Part shown: piece after piece, positions 33,715 through 45,600 of the stretch
How the letters are laid out: each line of letters starts with the position of its first letter
Position numbering within the stretch: the first letter of the stretch is position 1
Source: Ehretia macrophylla
Taxonomy: Eukaryota; Streptophyta; Magnoliopsida; Boraginales; Ehretiaceae
DNA length: 64,000 bases
Direction of reading: 5' to 3'
Assembly: GCA_037974665.1 (NCBI GenBank)
Contig: CM075773.1
Location: 62,216,763 to 62,280,762, forward strand
Position numbers and translations under genes: made by a program
The notes under the pieces: model-generated
The model's database searches: none
What the model was told of the DNA's origin: nothing
What the model saw: the letters and a program-made list of their open reading frames with translations, nothing else

Positions 33715-35085
33715 CGTAATTTTGAGGAGTTAGAAGATACATGATGCCTGGTGGAAGAGTACCTTAGTTCCAATATACAAAAATAAAGGAGACATCCAGA
33801 ATTGCGCCAATTACTGATGAATTAAATTAATGAGCCATTATGAAACTTTGGGAAAGAGTGATTGGAAGGAGAATAAGGAGAAATACACGGATGTCAAAAA
33901 ATCAATTTGGTTTTATGCTTGGCAGATCAACAATGGAAGCTATATTTTTAATAAGGAGATTAATAGAATAATATCGAAGGAACCAGAAAGACTTACACAT
34001 GGTGTTTATTGACTTGGAGAAAACATATGACCGAGTTCCTAGGAAGGTTCTATAGAGAGTGTTGGACAGAAAAAATGTGTGTATAGCATATATTGAGGTG
34101 ATAAAAGATATGTACGATGGAGCGATGACTAGCGTAAGGACGAAGGAAGAAGAGTCTAGTTTTTTCCTGATTACAATAGGACTACATCAAGGATCTGTCC
34201 TGAGCCCATACCTTTTCGCATTAATCATGAATGAACTCACTAGCCAAATCCAAGATGAAGTACAGTCATACATGTTATTTGAGAATGATATTGTTTTGAT
34301 AGATGAGTCTAGAGAAGGTGTAAATACTAAGCTAGAATTATGGAGATCAACTTTAGAATCTAAGGGCTTTAAGCTAAGCAGATCAAAGGCTGAATATATG
34401 AAATGTAGGTTTAGCAAAAATAAGTTGATAAATAAGATAGAAGTAAGATTAAACTTAAAAAGAATATAAAAAAAAGAGTTTTCGATACTTGAGTTCTATG
34501 GTTCAATAAAATAAAAAGATTAACGTGGACGTTGATCACATAATCAAAGCAGGATGGATGAAGTGGAGAAATGCATCAAAGAATCTTGTGTGATTGAAAA
34601 ATACCACTTAAACTAAAAGCGGAGTTCTATAAGATAGCCATTAAGCCTGCTATGTTATATGGTTCGAAGTGTTGGGCGGTGAAATATCAACATGTTCATA
34701 AACTGTCGGTGGCCGAGATGAGAATGTTGAGATGGATGTGTAGCAAAACCAAGAAGGACAATATTAGGAACGAGGTGATACGTGAAAGAGTAGGAGTGGC
34801 TCCGATTGAGGATAAGATGAGGAAAAATTGTCTGAGATGGTTTGGCCATGTCAGGAGATGACCTGTCGAGGCGCCTGTTAGAATGTGCAAACGTTTAAAA
34901 ATCGTACATTAGAAGAGAAGTAGAGGTAAACATAAGATGACTTGGACGAAAACAAGTAGATGAGACCTTGCATATGTGGAGCTTATAGGAAAGATGACTC
35001 TCAACAGGAACGAATAGTGTCGCATGATCCATATAGTCAATCCCACCTAGTAGGACAAGGCTTAGTTTGGTTTGATTTGGTTTGT
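33715..35085 (+). mobile_element. RTE-type LINE, 5'-truncated, RT domain and 3' tail
   Basis: Plus-strand non-LTR retrotransposon. Begins within RT (relic of NKGDIQNCANY near 33,785), then SKNQFGFMLGRSTME relics, then FIDLEKTYDRVPRKVL (about 34,005), AYIEVIKDMYDGAMTSV, ITIGLHQGSVLSPYLFALIM and LFENDIVLIDESREGVN (34,059-34,469). The catalytic FADD box reads FEND, so an Asp is lost. The C-terminal part AVKYQHVHKLSVAEMRMLRW and APIEDKMRKNCLRWFGHVRR (34,652-34,861) ends at a stop. The tail ends in repeats of GGTTTGATTTG near 35,085. Inactive. Confidence 0.85.
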
Positions 35086-35555
35086 GGGAACTGGGAAGCA
35101 TGATTAAAAGTAAAGAAAATCAATATGCGTTACCTAACTGTAAAGTATGCTAAGAGACAAAAGACCCTGACCTAATTCATGATGAGCCTACCAATTCCTT
35201 GAACTGGCAAAGCCATGGATATCAATTGATCAATATGAATCTTGAGTGTTATCATGCATAGAAAAACAATATGTGGCCTTTGGCCTACAAATATGAGGAA
35301 CTTTGTTCAAGAAGATAGCTGTTTATTTTCCATATAACATTCGCAATCAAAAGGGAAAATGAATTCAGTTCACATGAAACCAACTTATTTTTTCATTTCT
35401 TTTCTTTTGCTTAACTTAACACCTTATCGTAAAGCTCGGTAGGTGTTTCCCATATACATTTGAATACAAACACAACTTCTCTTCTCATTCTAACAGATTC
35501 AATAGACATGTGAGTTTATACAGGATAAATTATAGACAAAAGGAAGCCATCTGAC

Positions 35556-35923
35556 CTCTCCAAGGTGACAAAATGCACCATAAATACCTCCAAGTAACGT
35601 TGAAAATATAGAATACCAGATCTGGGTATCCATGAAATAGACCTAAAAAAATAGGGGAGAAAGGTGAAGAACGCTCTATATCTTTATGAAAAGATATAAC
35701 AGATAATGATTGGCAGAAAAAAAAGCCCATACAAGAGTAATTGGAGCCCATAAGGTAATGACGACACCAATGTTGCTCCTTGCTGCAAATCAGATATTAC
35801 ATAAAAGGGTCAGCACCTATATAAAACAATATAGCTTTAACAAAAGGGGAAAGATTTATGTCATTGGTAAGTAAGAATATGGACACTCATACCTGCTTTT
35901 GTTGAACCTACAATAGGCCTTAT
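35556..35923 (-). pseudogene. Callose synthase exons 18-20, with nonsense codon in exon 18
   Basis: Exon 18 begins at 35,923 (IRPIVGSTKAGMSVHILTYQ) and then reads TGA at 35,861-35,863, where CALS proteins have Trp in QWHEFFP. The following residues (HKSFP) still match the motif, so this is a point change in real exon sequence. A cryptic donor GTATGAG at 35,892 would end the exon after STKA plus one base, exactly the phase exon 19 needs. Exon 19 is 35,733-35,782 (ARSNIGVVITLWAPITL). Exon 20 is 35,556-35,642 ([20 protein letters not shown] and then YGAFCHLGE). Confidence 0.85.
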
Positions 35924-36784
35924 CTGCAATCATGTAACAGTTAAAATAGCCATTTCGGATCAAACTTCTATTTGCATCAACGTCCCAAGATATTTTCTCT
36001 CTAAAACCAAGGATTTTATAAGAAATTCTAAAACAGAAAATGAAGAATAATATGTAACTTTCTCCTACGAATAGACCTGGCGGCAGACAAACTCAGTATT
36101 CTGCTTTGCCTCCACAATGAAATCAGACATCTAGGTGAACAGTCTACTTTTATTCTTGAGCAACTTTGCTCCAATTCCGTAACCAGTAAGTTACAGGGGG
36201 GAAACATTTATATGACCTTGAGATCCATCTTAAAGATTTTATACTAGATGATACTTTAATATGTGTTAACAAAACAGAATGAAAAGCAAAAAACACTTCT
36301 ATGCAAAACGAATAATAGAAGCCACAGCCAATTGTGGCTCTAGAAGAAGGAAAAAATGATAACTACTATATCTTGAATTTATTCGGTAAATCGAAGCACA
36401 AACGAAAAAAAATTCTATTTATAGACCTCAAAATTTGGTGTCCAAAAATACAAAATTTAACTACTAAAAAGCATACACTAATACCAAAACCTTTTATTTC
36501 CTTAATTCAAGTCCCTAATATAAAGAATAACACTAAAATCTAATTTACATCAACCACCTCCCCCAAACTACAGTAGGGAAACTACAGTTTGCTAATTGAA
36601 TTGGCAGGATGCCTTGGAGTCATTGCCACCATCCTAACAAACAAAATAAATAAATAAAAAATAAAGAATACCAAACAAAATGTTAACACAACATGGAAAT
36701 GTAGTAAGGGTTAAATCAACTGGCTATTCAACTTTTTAAAGTAAGAAGACCAACGCTAGAAAGCCAAAATGCTAGAAGAAGAAC

Positions 36785-36915
36785 AATGTCCAGAGGGCAA
36801 ATAAAGAAGAGTAATGCCCGAGGCCCTAAGAAATAAGAAAAATGTTCGAAAGCCCAAAGAAATGAGAGCAATGCCCGAAGGCCCGAAGAAAGAAGACGAA
36901 CAAATGTCCGAAGAC
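36785..36915. repeat. Degenerate minisatellite, unit about 36 bp
   Basis: Three to four imperfect units share the core AATGCCCGAAGGCCCGAAGAA (variants AATGTTCGAAAGCCCAAAG and AATGTCCGAAGACCC). It lies in intron 17, beside copia I. No coding function is evident, although one frame stays open across it. Confidence 0.6.
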
Positions 36916-37389
36916 CCAAATTGTTTGAAGGTTAACTATCCAAATACCAATGAAACAAAAAGATGATTAAAACAACTACACCAATGCCCAAATTCAAGGC
37001 TCAACAAGATACATCAAGAATTTGGCAAAACAGACTGTAAAATCGGATTCAAAACGCAAAAAAATCCTAGAACCACTCTCACGCCAAGTTAACGCACTCA
37101 AAGAGCCTGTTGATTGAGCTCGGAGCCCTCTTCACACGCACGCTGCACTGCCTCAAAACTTGCAGCTTCATTTAATTAACACTAAGCTGTACACTTTTCT
37201 TCAATGTTCCATGTTACACTGCACCATCCACATCTAGAGCATATCATCACATGATCTACATTCCAGATCATTAAAGCTTACCAAATCCACATGAACAACA
37301 TTGTACCAAATCCAAGCAACAGATCTGGGTTAACTTCTAAAGAGACAACCCAGCACAACACTACAGTTCGGTGGCGTAAGACCTCCAAC

Positions 37390-40300
37390 TCAAATGAGGG
37401 GAGTAAGGTTGACTCCAGTCCCTCCTCTTAAAGGAAGTGAGCGATCAGTAATGGTAAGAAGTGATGAAAGTCAAAGAAATGTCATGATAGGTAAAAGATT
37501 GGATGATTCAATGATGGTGGTGAATAAAGATGCTGGCAGAATAAGGAAAAGAAGAAGAAAGACCCCAAGGATGATTTGTTGTATGAGAAGTTTCATAAAA
37601 CTATTTATTACATACGTCCCGCAATCAAGCAAAGAGAAAATAAATATTGCAGATGGAAAAATGTCCTCGATAGCAGGCAAAGAAATAGTTACAATTTCCC
37701 GACATATAATCCTGCAATATGTGTTACATGTTCCTCGATTGACAATGAATGTTATTCCAGTATGTAACCTATGTAAATCACTAAATGTTTTAACTTTTTT
37801 TTCCACTTCTGGATGCTATTTTTGGACTTAATCTTAGGGAATGAGATTGGCATTCTAATGGAAGGGGAAGGTTGTTCTTTGTGAGACACAGAGATCAGAA
37901 AAGTGGATCGACCAATGAATTCCATAGTAGAAATGAGACTGCAACTCAAGAAAACCAGTTATGGTACCAAAGGATGGGTCACCCTTCTCTGATTGTTCTC
38001 CATATACTCTTTCATAACCAATTTTGGAATTGTCCGGTCTTGAAGTTCAATTCTGATGTATATGACCTGGCTAACACCTTCATGTCTCTTATCCTATCAA
38101 TACTTGAGAAAACTTTGGTTCCTTTTCTCAATCATCCACTTCGATGTATTGGGTCCTAGGGTAACTAACACTTTTGGTCATCAATGGTATGTTTAGTGAT
38201 GAGTTTATGCGATTCACTTGGATTTATCTCATGAAGGAAAAGTCAGAAGTTGTCAATTCTACAACATGATCACCATACAATCCAAAGTAGAGATCAACAA
38301 CAGCATAGTGTCCATACTGGAGAATACAAGTCCCGCACCCTACAATACTTCCTTACCTCTAAAGACGTTACTCATGTCATGTCATGTGTGAGTACTCCTA
38401 TTCAAAATGGATTAGTTGAGAGGAAAATACTCATCTTCTAGAGGTTGCAAGAAATTTGTTTTTTATCCCACAAATGCCAAAGTCCCACTGAGGTGATGTA
38501 GTACTAACTGCAACATAACTCACTAATAGAACCCTTACTAGGATGCTAGAATTCAAGTCACTTCTTCAAGCCCTCGCTCTGTTCCTTTATTCACTATACT
38601 ACTTGATCTTTAGTTTAAAGCATTTCTCTATGTCTTATATGTCCATTGGTTTGGTGAAAGAAAGTACTCTGGCAATCAAGAGATACAACAACTACAAGAA
38701 GGTTGTACATTAGCCAAGATGTATCCTTTCAGAAGAGCTATCTTACTTCCCAAAATCAATTCAACAGGGGAAGAATGACCTCTATGATCTGATTTGGCTT
38801 CCAGAAACTTTTTTACACTCCAGGCCAATCAAAGTGAAACCCATCACAGCCTACAGAAACTACTAAGACGCCACTTCTTTTAGGCAGGTTTTCCTGATCA
38901 AAATGAGCAGACTAAAAGGCAAAGGATCAATAACCCTCTTGATCCTAATTATGAGGCACCCCTCAAGGTATACAGGAGAAAACTTGAAGCATAGCTGAGA
39001 AAGCAACCTCTTTGACTCTCATGACCAATTACTCCCGTCTGAGGTAAGGGTTCCTGATCATAAGCCTCATGAAGAGAGAATTGAAACCAGAGTTACCTCA
39101 AGAAAATGACATACCAATTGCATTAAGAAAGGGTATCAGTTCATGTATTCAACACCCCTTACCAAAGTTTGTGTCTCTTCACAGCTAAATGCCCTTATCG
39201 AAGTTTGTGTTTCTTCACAGCTAAATTCTAGTTCAAGGCATTCACAACACAAATGTCAAAGGTGGAAATCCCTAAAAATGTGCATGACGCCTTGAAAAAG
39301 GACAAGTGGAGAAAGGCAGAAATGGAGGCTATAAGGCACTACATGATAATCAAACCTGGGAGATAGTTGACTTGCCCAAAGGAAAAGGGCCCATATGTTG
39401 TAAGTAGGTGTTCTCATTTAAGTACAAGGAATATGATCCTATAGAAAGAAATAAAGCCTGGTTAGTAGATAAGGACATACAAAAAGCTACGGTGTTGACA
39501 ATGCAGAAACCTTCAAACCTATGGCTCAAATGAACACTATCAGAATATAACTCCAGCAGATTTTCAAGACTGGAAATTGATGCAACATGGTGTAAAAATT
39601 AGGCATGCAGATTGAAGAAATCTATGTATAGGCCAAAACAATCACCTAAATCCTTATTTGGCAGATTTAGCAAATTTATGACTCAATAATGGCTATCGGC
39701 AAAACAGAGATGACCATAGTTAACCTTCAACCATTCAAGAATAGGAAAGATATCCGGATTGTATACCTAAACTATAATATTGTATTCAGAGATGACACAA
39801 AGAGATGGAGATATTGGAGAGTAGTATGGCCGGAGTGTTTGAGGTCAAGGACCTCAGGCCATTAAGGTATTCCCTAGGTATGGTGGTATCTAGGTCTAAG
39901 CAAGTGATCCTCTTATTGTTAAGGAACTATGTCATAGATCTGTTAGAAGAAATTTGCCTCATTTGGGCACAACCAACCGGTACACCTATTAATACTAAGA
40001 CTAAGTTAACCTTGTGATGTGCGCGATGCAGAACTCGAGGGCAGGTACCAAAGACTGGTAAATAAACTGATCTACCTCTCAATTACTTGCCCTACCATTA
40101 GATTTGCATTAGGTTTCGTGAGTCCATTCTTGCAAGCTCCGGATAGAAAACACATGGAAGTAGCCTTACAAGATAGGCAGATCCCATGATGTTTTCTGCT
40201 ATTTCTTCTCATAGAATTTCATGTGCATCATTTTACAAATGACATACATGACAGGTGCACAACCCAAGTCAGATATCTCTTTGTACCTACTTACTGAGTT

Positions 40301-40470
40301 TGATTCTACATTTACCACCCACAGATGGAGTCAAAATCTATCTAAACTGCAACAGATATCTCTTTATACCTACTTACTAAGTTTGATTCCACATGTACTA
40401 CCCACACATGGAGTCAAAATCTATCTAAACTACGACAACTATGGGCACAAAGAAGAATAAAGTTAATATC
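37390..40470 (+). mobile_element. Decayed copia retrotransposon I (intron 17)
   Basis: Plus-strand copia relic in the usual order: protease region (37,600-37,830; ILQYVLHVPRLTMNVIPV), GAG-pre-integrase (LWYQRMGHPS, about 37,960), integrase relics (NGLVERKI, about 38,410), linker, RT relics (about 39,250-39,560), RT end (39,805-40,017; VFEVKDLRPLRYSLGMVVSR) and the RNase H start (about 40,045-40,165; YQRLVNKLIYLSITCPT, FLQAPDRKHMEVAL). Many frameshifts. No LTR pair was recognised, so the outer limits are not known. Confidence 0.72.
40270..40436 (+). repeat. 83-bp tandem duplication at the end of copia I
   Basis: Two copies, about 40,270-40,352 and 40,353-40,435, each from AGATATCTCTTTRTACC to CTAAACTRCRAC, about 90% alike. 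It lies downstream of the RNase H remnant, between it and callose synthase exon 17. Confidence 0.85.
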
Positions 40471-40527
40471 CACTGCCTGCATGATAACCAGATAAATTAG
40501 TTTAGTAAAGATAGACAAGAGAGACAC

Positions 40528-41192
40528 CTGTACATAGTAGCTAAAAGCTAGCTTAGTCATGATTAGAAGAATCCAGAACAATGAATACCTGGAAATTTTG
40601 GGTCAAGAAGTTAGAAACCAAAAAACATACCACCATAAAATTCCAAAGATCTTCAAATTCTTACTTGAATAGAGAAAATGTGCTCTCATAAGCTCCCCTT
40701 CCAATATAAAGCTGAGGCTGCAATACGTAAAAATCCTTTGAGATTTTAAATTGTTATTTCCGTATCTACTAGATCAGGTGACATAAATATTAGGATATAC
40801 ATATGTTATACATACAAACGAAGAGCAAGAGAAAGATAACAAATCTATTACGAATACCTGTGACCACCACATCATAAGCATTATGATCTTGTAATTTGAT
40901 CTCTCAAGGGATCTATGAATGAAGGGGAAGAGAACTAAAATGGCTGCAAGCATCTTTGGTGACAAGTAGATGATGACAGCCAAGATAAAGAGTGAAGGAC
41001 AAGACGAACTATTGCCAAACCAACTTTTGATGGTTTGAGCAAATCCAGAAGGATTCTCCCATGTATAGCAATAAGTTACTGATAAAATTATTACCCACGT
41101 AGCAGCAGACAGAAGCTTTAGAATGTAACGTAATCTAACATGAAATGACATGCTTTGCCGAGCCTTCCAGCTAAGGATTACATCAAGGACCG
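40528..41192 (-). CDS. Callose synthase exons 15-17 (membrane domain)
   Basis: Exon 15 is 40,858-41,192, the longest exon (starts VLDVILSWKARQSMSFHVR, ends KIIMLMMWWSQ), with several hydrophobic segments. Exon 16 is 40,665-40,717 (PQLYIGRGAYESTFSLF). Exon 17 is 40,528-40,588 (KYSLFWILLIMTKLAFSYYV). The Lys codon is split AA/G between exons 16 and 17. All borders are GT/AG. This is the hydrophobic N-terminal membrane bundle of the enzyme. Confidence 0.9.
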
Positions 41193-41497
41193 CTGCAATT
41201 CAAAAGGTACAATTCTCAGATTTGAATAGTAGCCAGATGCAAAAACTAAAAGTCTAGATTTTTTCATGAGAATTATGTTCCCTTAATCTGAGATATGGTA
41301 AAAAGTCAAGCTATACTGAAGAAAAATTGAATAATTCAAAGTAGAAAAAAAGATATAATTATATTAGAATTAATTACTTTGTAAGAAAGCCTACAAAAAG
41401 GAAGTAGGCAGTAATATCACCAAAGGGCAATAATATCAATCTATTTCTCAGTAAGAAAAAACCACATAGTCATGTGATTGTTATAACTAAGGCTCCT

Positions 41498-43465
41498 TGT
41501 TAGGATCGGAGGTGATTTCGTGTGTGAAAACGTGACAAGGAACAAGGAATAATATGAGAAAAATGACACAAAAATTTTACATGATTTGGCCTCAAGCCTA
41601 TGTCGGGCAACAGTAGAATATTTTCACTATATGATGAACACGTAATAAGCACACTATTACACTACCTCACAACCACTCGTGTTTTTACAAATGTCACATA
41701 GCTAGAGCTCTTGATTTATAGGCATCAAGAGCCCCTCTTACCACATTTCACCAACCACCTAGAAGTTTCTAGGAAATGGACTCGTGGGCTTGGGCCTTGC
41801 AAGTAGCCAACCAAAATGCAAATTTGGGCCATAATCCAACAAATTTCCACCTTGGACTGTATTTGCTCCATATCATATAAAAAAGTCATTCTCCTTTCAC
41901 TGCCAAACAGCCCCTACCAGGACTCAACCCCCTCACGATGGCTCACTACTCTGTATTGCACATATCACTCCAAGTCAAGCCATGCAGCCTGACATCTGAG
42001 GAACTCTTTCACAATACTCCTATGCTCTCGTAGAGCTATGCTCCCGCTACCAACACGTCCACCTATGAAACATCATCCCAAGTACAGCCATAGTACTTCC
42101 ACTGCTACTAACACTGGAACACGGAACATGTAACAAATGCTCCACTTTATCCTCGAATAAACCTTTATGAAGATTGTTCTCTTCACCCATAACACCAACC
42201 CACTGAGATGCAATTGGAATACAAACCTCACCCTAGGAGCCCAACCCATACACACCCGTATCTACAGAAGACAAAGCATAAGCCACCACATCCACTAACT
42301 TATCTTTGTGAGATTTTTCAACCTGGCCTCCTTACTTCTTAGCACTCACTACGCACCCTGAGATACAAATTGTTCATGTATCTCAACCAGTTGAACTAAA
42401 CTGCTCTTTTTATCACAACCCAGAACCCCTAGAACTTTATTCCTCAACGCCATAGTTTGAACCAATAGTTCCAGCCCCAAGAGCACCTTGGAACTGAGAC
42501 CACCATTGGCTTCTTCTCAAGAAGGCAAAGCTATTGACGTGTTTCACGCCTCACAAAATGACTCAATAGTGGTGATCTCCGATACCAGGCGTTAACTTTT
42601 CCAATGATGATGGATCTTCTTTGGCCACTTTCGGCTTGTCTGAATGGCACCACTAGAGTCCTTGAGTGAAGATGAGTCCAATGGTATATCATTTGTCAAG
42701 TTTTTCTCACCAAAAACTCGACATAATTTTCACGCGAGCTTTCTTCTTCGTTAATGGCAAAACTCATTCCTACAACTCTCAAACTACACCTACCAGTAGC
42801 TTCCTCTTGTTACGTTGATTCCAACGGTACCCTCCAATCTCCGATTGGACACTTCTTTAAGCATAAATGAGCTCTCAAGATCCGTACTTTCAGGTTCAAT
42901 TTCCCCCCAATCTGAGCCTCCAATGACAACACCACAGGTATGGTTGCACTATTTTTGTCGAGATGGTCCTACCAATGTACTTCGAGTAGCCTATTGATGC
43001 CGTTTTCTAAGACCCAACTCTGAGCTACAGTAACTTCATCTTCAAGGTCAAAACATTTTCAGATTTGGACTTTGCACGCGGAAACAATAGACCCTTAACC
43101 CAAATGGATCTAATACTAGTTTGTTAGAATTAGGGTGATATCATATATAAAAACGTGATTTGGAACAAAGAATAATACGAGAAAAATGACTCACAAATTT
43201 TACGTTATTTGGTCTCAAGCCTACGTCCATAGGCAATAGGAGAATATTTTCATTATACGATGAATACGTTACAAGCAAACTCTTACATTGCCTCACAACC
43301 TCTCATGTTTCAGCAAATGTTACTTAGCTAGAGCTCTTGATTTATAGGCATCAAAAGTCCCACCTACCACATTTCGCCAACCACCAAAAAGTTTATAGGA
43401 AATGAACTCGTGGGCTTGGGCCTTGCAAGTAACCAACCCAAATGCAAATACGGGCCAGTCCAACA
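41498..43465 (-). mobile_element. Non-coding LTR element L with two 344-bp LTRs (intron 14)
   Basis: LTRs are 41,498-41,841 and 43,122-43,465, each 344 bp, starting TGTTAG and ending CCAACA. The flanks are CTCCT (41,493-41,497) and CTCCC (43,466-43,470), a 5-bp target duplication with one change. Next to the left LTR the minus strand shows a polypurine tract AAGGTGGAAATT, giving minus orientation. The interior is 1.28 kb without any retroviral domain, so it is a non-autonomous, LARD/TRIM-type element. The LTRs differ at many sites, so the insertion is old. Confidence 0.87.
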
Positions 43466-43750
43466 CTCCCCAAATGAGATATCATCTATCACTTATTCAA
43501 ACATAGACGAAAATTTATATATGAGGTGTCAAAATATTCATCATCTAAGTTAACACATGGAAGTTTATTATTTTATGAAAATTGATAGTGTTATAATTGA
43601 AAAAAGGGCCAAAGAGATGTACATAACCAATTGTAGAGAAGACATCAGAATAGGAATCAGCCTACAATTTTCTCTCTGAGAGCACAATAATTAGTCAAAT
43701 GCCTTATGTGTTTTACAATCAATCAAACATCTATCAGATAGCCAATCCTA

Positions 43751-44031
43751 GAAATAAAACGGACAAATCTTGATCCATTGTCAAAATATCAAACAACACA
43801 ATTTTGCATCTAATATGCAGTCTGCAGAAACCAGCAGAGTAAGAGCTACACTTGGTAAAAAGAAGTTTTTAACATTATCAGATATATAAAAGTCAGCATG
43901 ATACAGAAATAAAAGGGACTAATCTTGATCCATTGTCAAAATACGAAATAGCACAATATTGCATTTAATAAGAAGTCTGCAGAAACCAGCAGAGTAAGAG
44001 CTACAGCTGGTAAAAAGAAGTTTCCAACACT
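43751..44031. repeat. Direct repeat (about 125 bp, period 155) in intron 14
   Basis: Copy 1 is about 43,751-43,875 and copy 2 about 43,906-44,031. Shared blocks are CTTGATCCATTGTCAAAATA and AGTCTGCAGAAACCAGCAGA, then GTAAGAGCTACA. Separated by about 30 bp. Simple local duplication of intron sequence, 40 bp from the exon 14 donor. Confidence 0.8.
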
Positions 44032-44069
44032 ATCATTTACATAAGAGAACGTAAATTAATCAAATTTAC

Positions 44070-44380
44070 CTTGCCCAAGCTGCAAAATTGCAGCCGTTAT
44101 AAAGACACTGAGTACTTTCTTGAAAACATCAGCATGAAAGATTGAACTTGGATGCCCAGGACCATTCCAAGCGACAAGTATCATAGCCTTGGCAGCAGTC
44201 AATGATTTTAGTTATCAACATCATAGAGCAAACGATATACAGATACTGAAGAGCATTTACCTGTAAGCATAATATGAAAAAGCTCCACATTCTATCGAAG
44301 CTTCTAAAAATGTGCCAAAATGATCGAATCTCAACAAAATTGACCTTCCCTACCCATTGATCTCTACTAGGCTTGTTATC
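44070..44380 (-). CDS. Callose synthase exons 13-14 (first membrane helices)
   Basis: Exon 13 is about 44,261-44,380 (DNKPSRDQWVGKVNFVEIRS, ending FDRMWSFFILCLQ). Exon 14 is 44,070-44,187 (AMILVAWNGPGHPSS, ending VLSVFITAAILQLGQ). This is where the first transmembrane block of callose synthases begins. The acceptor of exon 13 is only about 19 bp from the LTR end of copia fragment G, which starts at 44,400. Confidence 0.9.
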
Positions 44381-44793
44381 CTGCATTTTCCAATAGGAGT
44401 GTTGAGTGGAAAGAGAGAGAAATGGAAAGAAATTTCTAAAAGCAATAAAATGCACAAGCCCCTTTATTTATAGTGTATACAAGAGCAACAAGAACTCCCT
44501 CTCTTCCAATGTGGGAGAGGTACAATAACATACAACATATAACATATTTTACACTCCTAACAAGAACAACTAACAATACTCCGCCACAAATTTGGAGCAT
44601 ATAAAATATATGTGCTTAGCTTGTTACAAATGTCATTGACCCAAGGACCTCTAAAATACTTTGGCAAACAAATCGGCTAATTGATCACTGGAACCAACAT
44701 ACCCGACAACTTTTCCTTTACAAAGTGAAAATCAACTTCAATGTGTTTGGTCCTCCCACGGGATACTAGATTTGATGCGAGGTGTCAAAAATA

Positions 44794-45077
44794 AGCTTTA
44801 TAGGGCGAGAGCAGTCAATTCCGATCTCTAGAAGTAAATGCTTGACACAAATTAACTTCCAAGTGGTTAAACTCATGGAATGATAGGGCAATAAAGCAAT
44901 ATTCTTGTTCTGCACTAGATCTAGACACTACTTACAGCTTTATAGGGCGAGAGCAGTCAATTCCGATCTGTATAAGTAAATGTTTGACACAAATTAACTT
45001 GTAAGTGGTTAAACTCATGGAATGATAGGGCAATAGAGCAGTATTCTTGTTCTGCACTTGATCTAGACACTACTTCC
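44794..45077 (-). repeat. 142-bp tandem duplication in RNase H of fragment G
   Basis: Copy 1 is 44,794-44,935 and copy 2 is 44,936-45,077, both from AGCTTTATAGGGCGAGAGC to CACTACTTMC, over 90% alike. On the minus strand it covers the SSAEQEY motif of RNase H. The length is not a multiple of three. Confidence 0.9.
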
Positions 45078-45110
45078 AGCTTCGTGCTTTTCCAAAAGAC
45101 TAAGTTTCTG

Positions 45111-45600
45111 AAGAGAATGAGAGAGTAGAGAGAGAAAATATCTGAGAGGAAAATTCATTTAATTTCAACTGATTTGCTTGTGTACATATGTCTATTTATA
45201 GTTGTGACTTATTACATCAGCCACTCCTTTGCTATATCCACTCCTATAATTGACTTTCCTAACTAAATCGCACGTGTCTAATAATCATAGAAACTACAGT
45301 AACTAGCTAGCAAGCTGACTAGTACTATAACTGCTAGATATTTACAAGTATGTTCAGTTAGCTTTTGCTAACTGATTTGAGTCTTAGCTGGTACAGCAGT
45401 TTGCAGAGCAGGCTTGTGACTCTTTCTTATTAGTTTCTGCCAGCAAAGACAGAATACCCAGAGGTTGAACGTCTATCAGAAGTTCTACTTGCCAATCCAT
45501 TTCTGAATAGCCAATGATCTCTATGCGCCCTTGATCACAATACAACGATCCTTCAGAGCCCTTTGATATACTGAAGGATATAAACAATTGCATCCCAATA
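45111..45600 (-). mobile_element. LTR-like insert inside fragment G
   Basis: Begins TGAAGAGAATGAGAGAGTAG and then AATATCTGAGA, close to the start of the 255-bp LTRs of the intron 30 element (TGAAGAAATAGAG, AGATATCTGAAAC). Contains a TATA-like CTATTTATAG. The right end is not certain. Probably a solo LTR of that related copia family. Confidence 0.45.

Noticed and set aside
44261..44380. Possible one-base insertion in exon 13
   Set aside because: On recheck the A-run length fits an exact 120-base exon in frame, so it was a counting error.
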